DNA from: Streptomycetaceae bacterium
Lineage (GTDB): Bacteria; Actinomycetota; Actinomycetes; Nanopelagicales; Nanopelagicaceae
Direction: 5' to 3'
NCBI GenBank assembly: GCA_007280125.1
Contig: QYPT01000078.1
Span: forward strand, 1 to 42,022
Length of the DNA stretch: 42,022 nucleotides
The notes beneath the pieces were generated by a model that ran no database searches, had not been told where the DNA came from, and saw nothing but the letters and a program-made list of their open reading frames with translations. Positions 39,308 to 42,022 of the stretch are shown piece by piece; the first letter of the stretch is position 1; each line of letters opens with the position of its first letter. A program made the translations under genes and the position numbers.

Positions 39308-40146
39308 ATACCGATTGTGTGCCAAATAGTTTTGGCTTCTAGGAATGACGTCATTCTCTGAGTCTTAGCGTTCTCAGCGAATGCAAAAATTCGCTTAAGG
39401 TTATCAGCGCCTGATTCTCGTAATCCAGCATGAGATTTCTTAGAAGCGCCAGATATATCCATTGCATTTACATCCATATGGGATGCCATCCATGGTGCCA
39501 ATTCATCTTTAATGCCGGTCAAAATATTGCAAACACCAGCAGGCAAATCACTCGTGGCCAATACTTCGGCAAAAGTAATTGCAGTTAATGGAGCTCCTTG
39601 GCTAGCAACTAATACTGTTGTATTGCCAGAGACCAAGACTGGAGCAAGGCACTCTACTAATCCCAGGAGGGAAGGTTTCTCTGGAGCCAAAATTCCAACT
39701 ACTCCCATAGGTTCAGGAATTGTGAAGTTGTAATAGGGACCTGCAACGGGATTGGTTGCACCAAAAGTTGTTGAAATCTTATCCGCCCACCCTGCATACC
39801 AAACCCATGTATCGATGGCCTGTTTAACTTGAGCCTTAGCTTGAAGCGGGGTTAATTTTTCTAAGATACAGATTTCATCAACGAATTGAGATGTGCGCCC
39901 TTCGAGCATCTCGGCGATGCGGTAAAGAATTTGACCACGGTTATATGCCGTTGCATTTGCCCACCCTGATTGAGCTGTACGAGCAGCAGTTACGGCATCA
40001 CGCAAATCTTTGCGAGATGCTTGTGCAGGATTGGCAATGAACTCTTTACCGGATTTAATCTCATAGACACGGCCAGATTCTGAACGAGGGAATTGGCCAT
40101 TAACAAAAAGTTTGTACGTCTTACGAACATCAATGCGATTACTCAT
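39304..40146 (-). CDS. Short aldehyde dehydrogenase-like protein without catalytic domain
   Basis: A 280-residue protein with an ALDH N-terminal (NAD-binding) fold: a YKLFVNGQFPRSESGRVYE opening, TIPEPMGVVGILAPEKPSLLGL where active enzymes have PWNFP, and an LPAGVCNILTG segment. After NAMDISGASKK it jumps to a short tail ending LEAKTIWHTIGI, resembling the ALDH C-terminal oligomerisation strand (KTVW). The whole catalytic domain, including the ELGGK glutamate and the active cysteine, is missing; the asparagine is replaced in APEKP. It starts eight bases inside the full-length ALDH gene. In ALDH16 proteins a full ALDH domain is fused to a truncated one, so this may be the split second half. 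A structural or regulatory partner is inferred, not an enzyme. Confidence 0.8.
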   Translation of the reverse strand: MSNRIDVRKTYKLFVNGQFPRSESGRVYEIKSGKEFIANPAQASRKDLRDAVTAARTAQSGWANATAYNRGQILYRIAEMLEGRTSQFVDEICILEKLTPLQAKAQVKQAIDTWVWYAGWADKISTTFGATNPVAGPYYNFTIPEPMGVVGILAPEKPSLLGLVECLAPVLVSGNTTVLVASQGAPLTAITFAEVLATSDLPAGVCNILTGIKDELAPWMASHMDVNAMDISGASKKSHAGLRESGADNLKRIFAFAENAKTQRMTSFLEAKTIWHTIGI

Positions 40147-41596
40147 GATCGCCTCCCTTGAGGTAAGCCCCTAAACCATGTCGGCCGCCTTCGCGTCCCC
40201 AACCAGATTCTTTATATCCGCCGAATGGACTCGTTGGATCAAATTTGTTAAATGTATTTGCCCAAATAACACCCGCTTGCAAATGTTTACTCGCCCAAAG
40301 GACTCGAGAGCCCTTTTCCGACCAGATTCCTGCAGAGAGGCCAAAAGGAGTGTTATTAGCTTTCTCCATAGCCTCTTGTGGAGTGCGGAAAGTAAGAACG
40401 GAAAGTACTGGACCGAATATTTCCTCTCGTGCAATGCGGTGTGCCTGCGTTATACCGGTGAAAATTGTTGGTGGAAACCAAAACCCTTTAGTTGGCAGTA
40501 TGCAATCTGGACTCCAGGCGTCTCCGCCTTCGCTCGTACCGACTGCTGTGAGTGCCTTGATTTTTGCTAATTGATCAGAGGAGTTGATTGCACCGATATC
40601 AGTGTTCTTGTCCATCGGATCTCCGAGACGAATTTGGCTCATGCGTCTCTTCAATTTTTCAAGGAATTCGTCGTGAATTCCTTCTTGAACAAGTAAGCGT
40701 GATCCAGCACAACACACGTGGCCCTGGTTAAAGAAGATTCCGTTGACGATACCTTCAACTGCTTCATCGATTGCTGCGTCTTCGAATACGATATTCGCGC
40801 CCTTGCCACCTAATTCAAGTGTGACGCTCTTGCCTGAGTGCGCAACTGATCGAGCAATGATTTTGCCGACATCGGTAGATCCGGTGAAGGCAATCTTGTC
40901 GACATCTGGATGATTTACAAGTGCTGCTCCAACTTTTCCGTCACCGGTAACAATGTTTACTACTCCGGCAGGAAGTTCGGCTTGTTGGCAAACTTGCGCA
41001 AACAGCAGTGCGGTAAGAGACGTTGTTTCTGCTGGCTTGAGGACCACTGTATTGCCAGTGGCTAAAGCTGGTGCCACCTTCCATGCCAACATAAGTAGCG
41101 GGAAATTCCAGGGGATAATTGCACCAACGACGCCATGTGCTTTCGGTTTCTCTCCAAAACCAGCGTATTGCAATTTATCAGCCCAGCCGGCATGGTAGAA
41201 AAAATGAGCAGCAACAAGAGGGATATCAACATCGCGAGATTCGCGAATTGGCTTTCCATTATCTAAAGTTTCTAGAACGGCAAATTCACGAGCACGCTCC
41301 TGCAAGATTCGAGCGATGCGATAAAGATACTTTGCGCGTTCTGCTGGCGGCATTTTTGACCAAGTCTTTTGGTAAGCCCCACGAGCGGCAGCGACAGCTT
41401 TGTTGACATCAGCAGTGCTTGCTTGCGAAATCGTGCTTAATTTTTCTCCAGTGGCAGGATTAATCGCTGGGAAATGGTTCTTTCCGGGTACAAATTTTCC
41501 ATTAATAAAGAGCCCATAAGCAGGATCAATCGAGACAACTGCCCGAGATTCAGGCGCTGGTGCGTAATCGAATGTACTCATGGATGCATCACTCAT
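40139..41596 (-). CDS. Aldehyde dehydrogenase (NAD(P)-dependent)
   Basis: Full-length ALDH of 485 residues. Oxyanion Asn164 is in IIPWNFPLLML, Lys187 in VVLKPAE, FTGSTDVGK (237-245), the general base Glu261 in TLELGGK, and the nucleophile Cys295 in GHVCCAGSR; EEIFGPVLSV and FGGYKESGWGREGG complete the pattern. It lies directly after deoC (two bases between), which splits deoxyribose-5-phosphate into glyceraldehyde-3-phosphate and acetaldehyde, so oxidation of acetaldehyde is the likely job (inference). An internal ATG five codons in is an alternative start. The gene couples by an eight-base overlap to the short ALDH-like gene. Confidence 0.93.
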   Translation of the reverse strand: MSDASMSTFDYAPAPESRAVVSIDPAYGLFINGKFVPGKNHFPAINPATGEKLSTISQASTADVNKAVAAARGAYQKTWSKMPPAERAKYLYRIARILQERAREFAVLETLDNGKPIRESRDVDIPLVAAHFFYHAGWADKLQYAGFGEKPKAHGVVGAIIPWNFPLLMLAWKVAPALATGNTVVLKPAETTSLTALLFAQVCQQAELPAGVVNIVTGDGKVGAALVNHPDVDKIAFTGSTDVGKIIARSVAHSGKSVTLELGGKGANIVFEDAAIDEAVEGIVNGIFFNQGHVCCAGSRLLVQEGIHDEFLEKLKRRMSQIRLGDPMDKNTDIGAINSSDQLAKIKALTAVGTSEGGDAWSPDCILPTKGFWFPPTIFTGITQAHRIAREEIFGPVLSVLTFRTPQEAMEKANNTPFGLSAGIWSEKGSRVLWASKHLQAGVIWANTFNKFDPTSPFGGYKESGWGREGGRHGLGAYLKGGDHE

Positions 41597-41598
41597 TC

Positions 41599-42022
41599 TC
41601 AGTCGATTGTTACGTAGTTAGGGCTAGCGTATCTTCCGTCGCGCATTTTCATGCGTTGCATAAGCAAGTCATTAAGTAAGGCGCTGGCACCGATGCGAAA
41701 AAGTGTTGGATTAAGCCACTCGGGACCTGCTGTTTCATTCACTAAAACAAGTTGTTTGATCGCATCTTTAGTCGTGCGGATTCCGCCTGCCGCCTTGACG
41801 CCAATACGGACGTTGGCCATCGCGTAAAAATCCCGTACTGCTTCAAGCATCACCAAAACAACAGGAGCGGTAGCGGCAGGTGAAATCTTGCCAGTAGAGG
41901 TCTTAATGAAATCAGCACCTGCCAACATTGCTAAATATGATGCCTTTCGAACGTTGTCATAAGTGACTAGTTCTCCTGTTTCGAGAATGACTTTGAGGTG
42001 AGCACGATCACCACAAATATTC
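41599..42022 (-). CDS. deoC: Deoxyribose-phosphate aldolase, C-terminal part (partial)
   Basis: The minus-strand frame is open to the window edge, so the N-terminal part lies outside. DeoC cleaves 2-deoxyribose-5-phosphate to acetaldehyde and glyceraldehyde-3-phosphate. Seen: HLKVILETGEL near the edge, the Schiff-base lysine in GADFIKTSTGK, and the proton-relay lysine in VGVKAAGGIR-like IGVKAAGGIRTTKDA. The stretch after that with PEWLNPTLFRIGASALLNDLL is typical of the longer actinobacterial form. The stop is two bases from the ALDH start. It supplies the last carbon-releasing step for the deoxynucleosides handled by cdd and deoA on the other strand. Confidence 0.93.
   Translation of the reverse strand, partial: NICGDRAHLKVILETGELVTYDNVRKASYLAMLAGADFIKTSTGKISPAATAPVVLVMLEAVRDFYAMANVRIGVKAAGGIRTTKDAIKQLVLVNETAGPEWLNPTLFRIGASALLNDLLMQRMKMRDGRYASPNYVTID

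Noticed and set aside
39304-40146. Short ALDH-like gene as a frameshifted full-length ALDH
   Set aside because: Its frame ends in an ALDH-like C-terminal strand and it is coupled to the full gene by an overlap, so an internal domain loss fits better than a frameshift; only the gene itself spans this region.

Overview
The window looks like a piece of chromosome from a streamlined, moderate-GC actinobacterium, most likely a freshwater Nanopelagicales (acI, 'Candidatus Planktophila/Nanopelagicus') type organism. Reasons: actinobacterial gene order (alr, tsaE-tsaB-rimI-tsaD, groES-groEL1, a convergent whiB3/whiD-type gene, guaB-guaB3-guaA; pcrA, sucCD, DUF6350, purN-purH; folD-DUF3017), a His-tailed GroEL1, a polyphosphate-glucokinase-like protein, almost no intergenic DNA, many 4- or 8-base gene overlaps, and base composition well below that of typical soil actinobacteria. 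This assignment is inference. No rRNA, tRNA, IS element, CRISPR array or prophage gene was seen, and no gene-free stretch exceeds 300 bases.

Layout: 1-2401 holds the end of glmS, a PAP2 phosphatase, acpS and alr (cell wall and lipid supply). 2398-8782 is a branched-chain-amino-acid-type (Liv) ABC transporter, livG-livF-livH-livM plus binding protein, followed by a secreted alpha/beta hydrolase and a strong terminator; it sits between alr and tsaE, which are neighbours in mycobacteria, so it looks like an inserted accessory module. 8868-11393 is the t6A tRNA-modification operon with rimI. 11407-13452 is groES-groEL1 under an imperfect CIRCE operator. 13470-15566 holds a PpgK-like kinase, a whiB3/whiD-type gene interrupted by an in-frame TGA, and a divergent MerR/B12-binding regulator with the CarH-type W-x9-EH motif. 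15591-19367 is guaB (lacking its CBS domains), guaB3 and guaA (GMP synthesis).

19414-31712 continues with a secreted cyclophilin, a PIG-L/LmbE deacetylase (minus strand), pcrA, sucC-sucD, a DUF6350 membrane protein, purN-purH, folD, a DUF3017 protein, mdh and a eukaryote-like NADP icd, ending in a bidirectional terminator. TCA-cycle and one-carbon/purine functions are therefore packed together. On the minus strand at 31775-32857 is a lone sugar-ABC ATPase of the UgpC/MsiK type. It is followed by a DUF21-CBS membrane protein and trpS.

35402-42022 is a nucleoside-salvage region: a BMP-family nucleoside-binding protein, cdd, deoA and add on the plus strand, converging across a 14-bp tandem repeat with a minus-strand deoC-ALDH-short ALDH operon. 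Together they could turn imported (deoxy)nucleosides into bases plus deoxyribose phosphate, then glyceraldehyde-3-phosphate and acetaldehyde, with the aldehyde oxidised. The phosphopentomutase step and the nucleoside permease are not in the window.

Points most worth a second look: the in-frame TGA in the whiB3/whiD gene, the CBS-less IMP dehydrogenase, the split ALDH16-like pair with a catalytically empty partner, the Liv/hydrolase insertion and the 14-bp tandem repeat.
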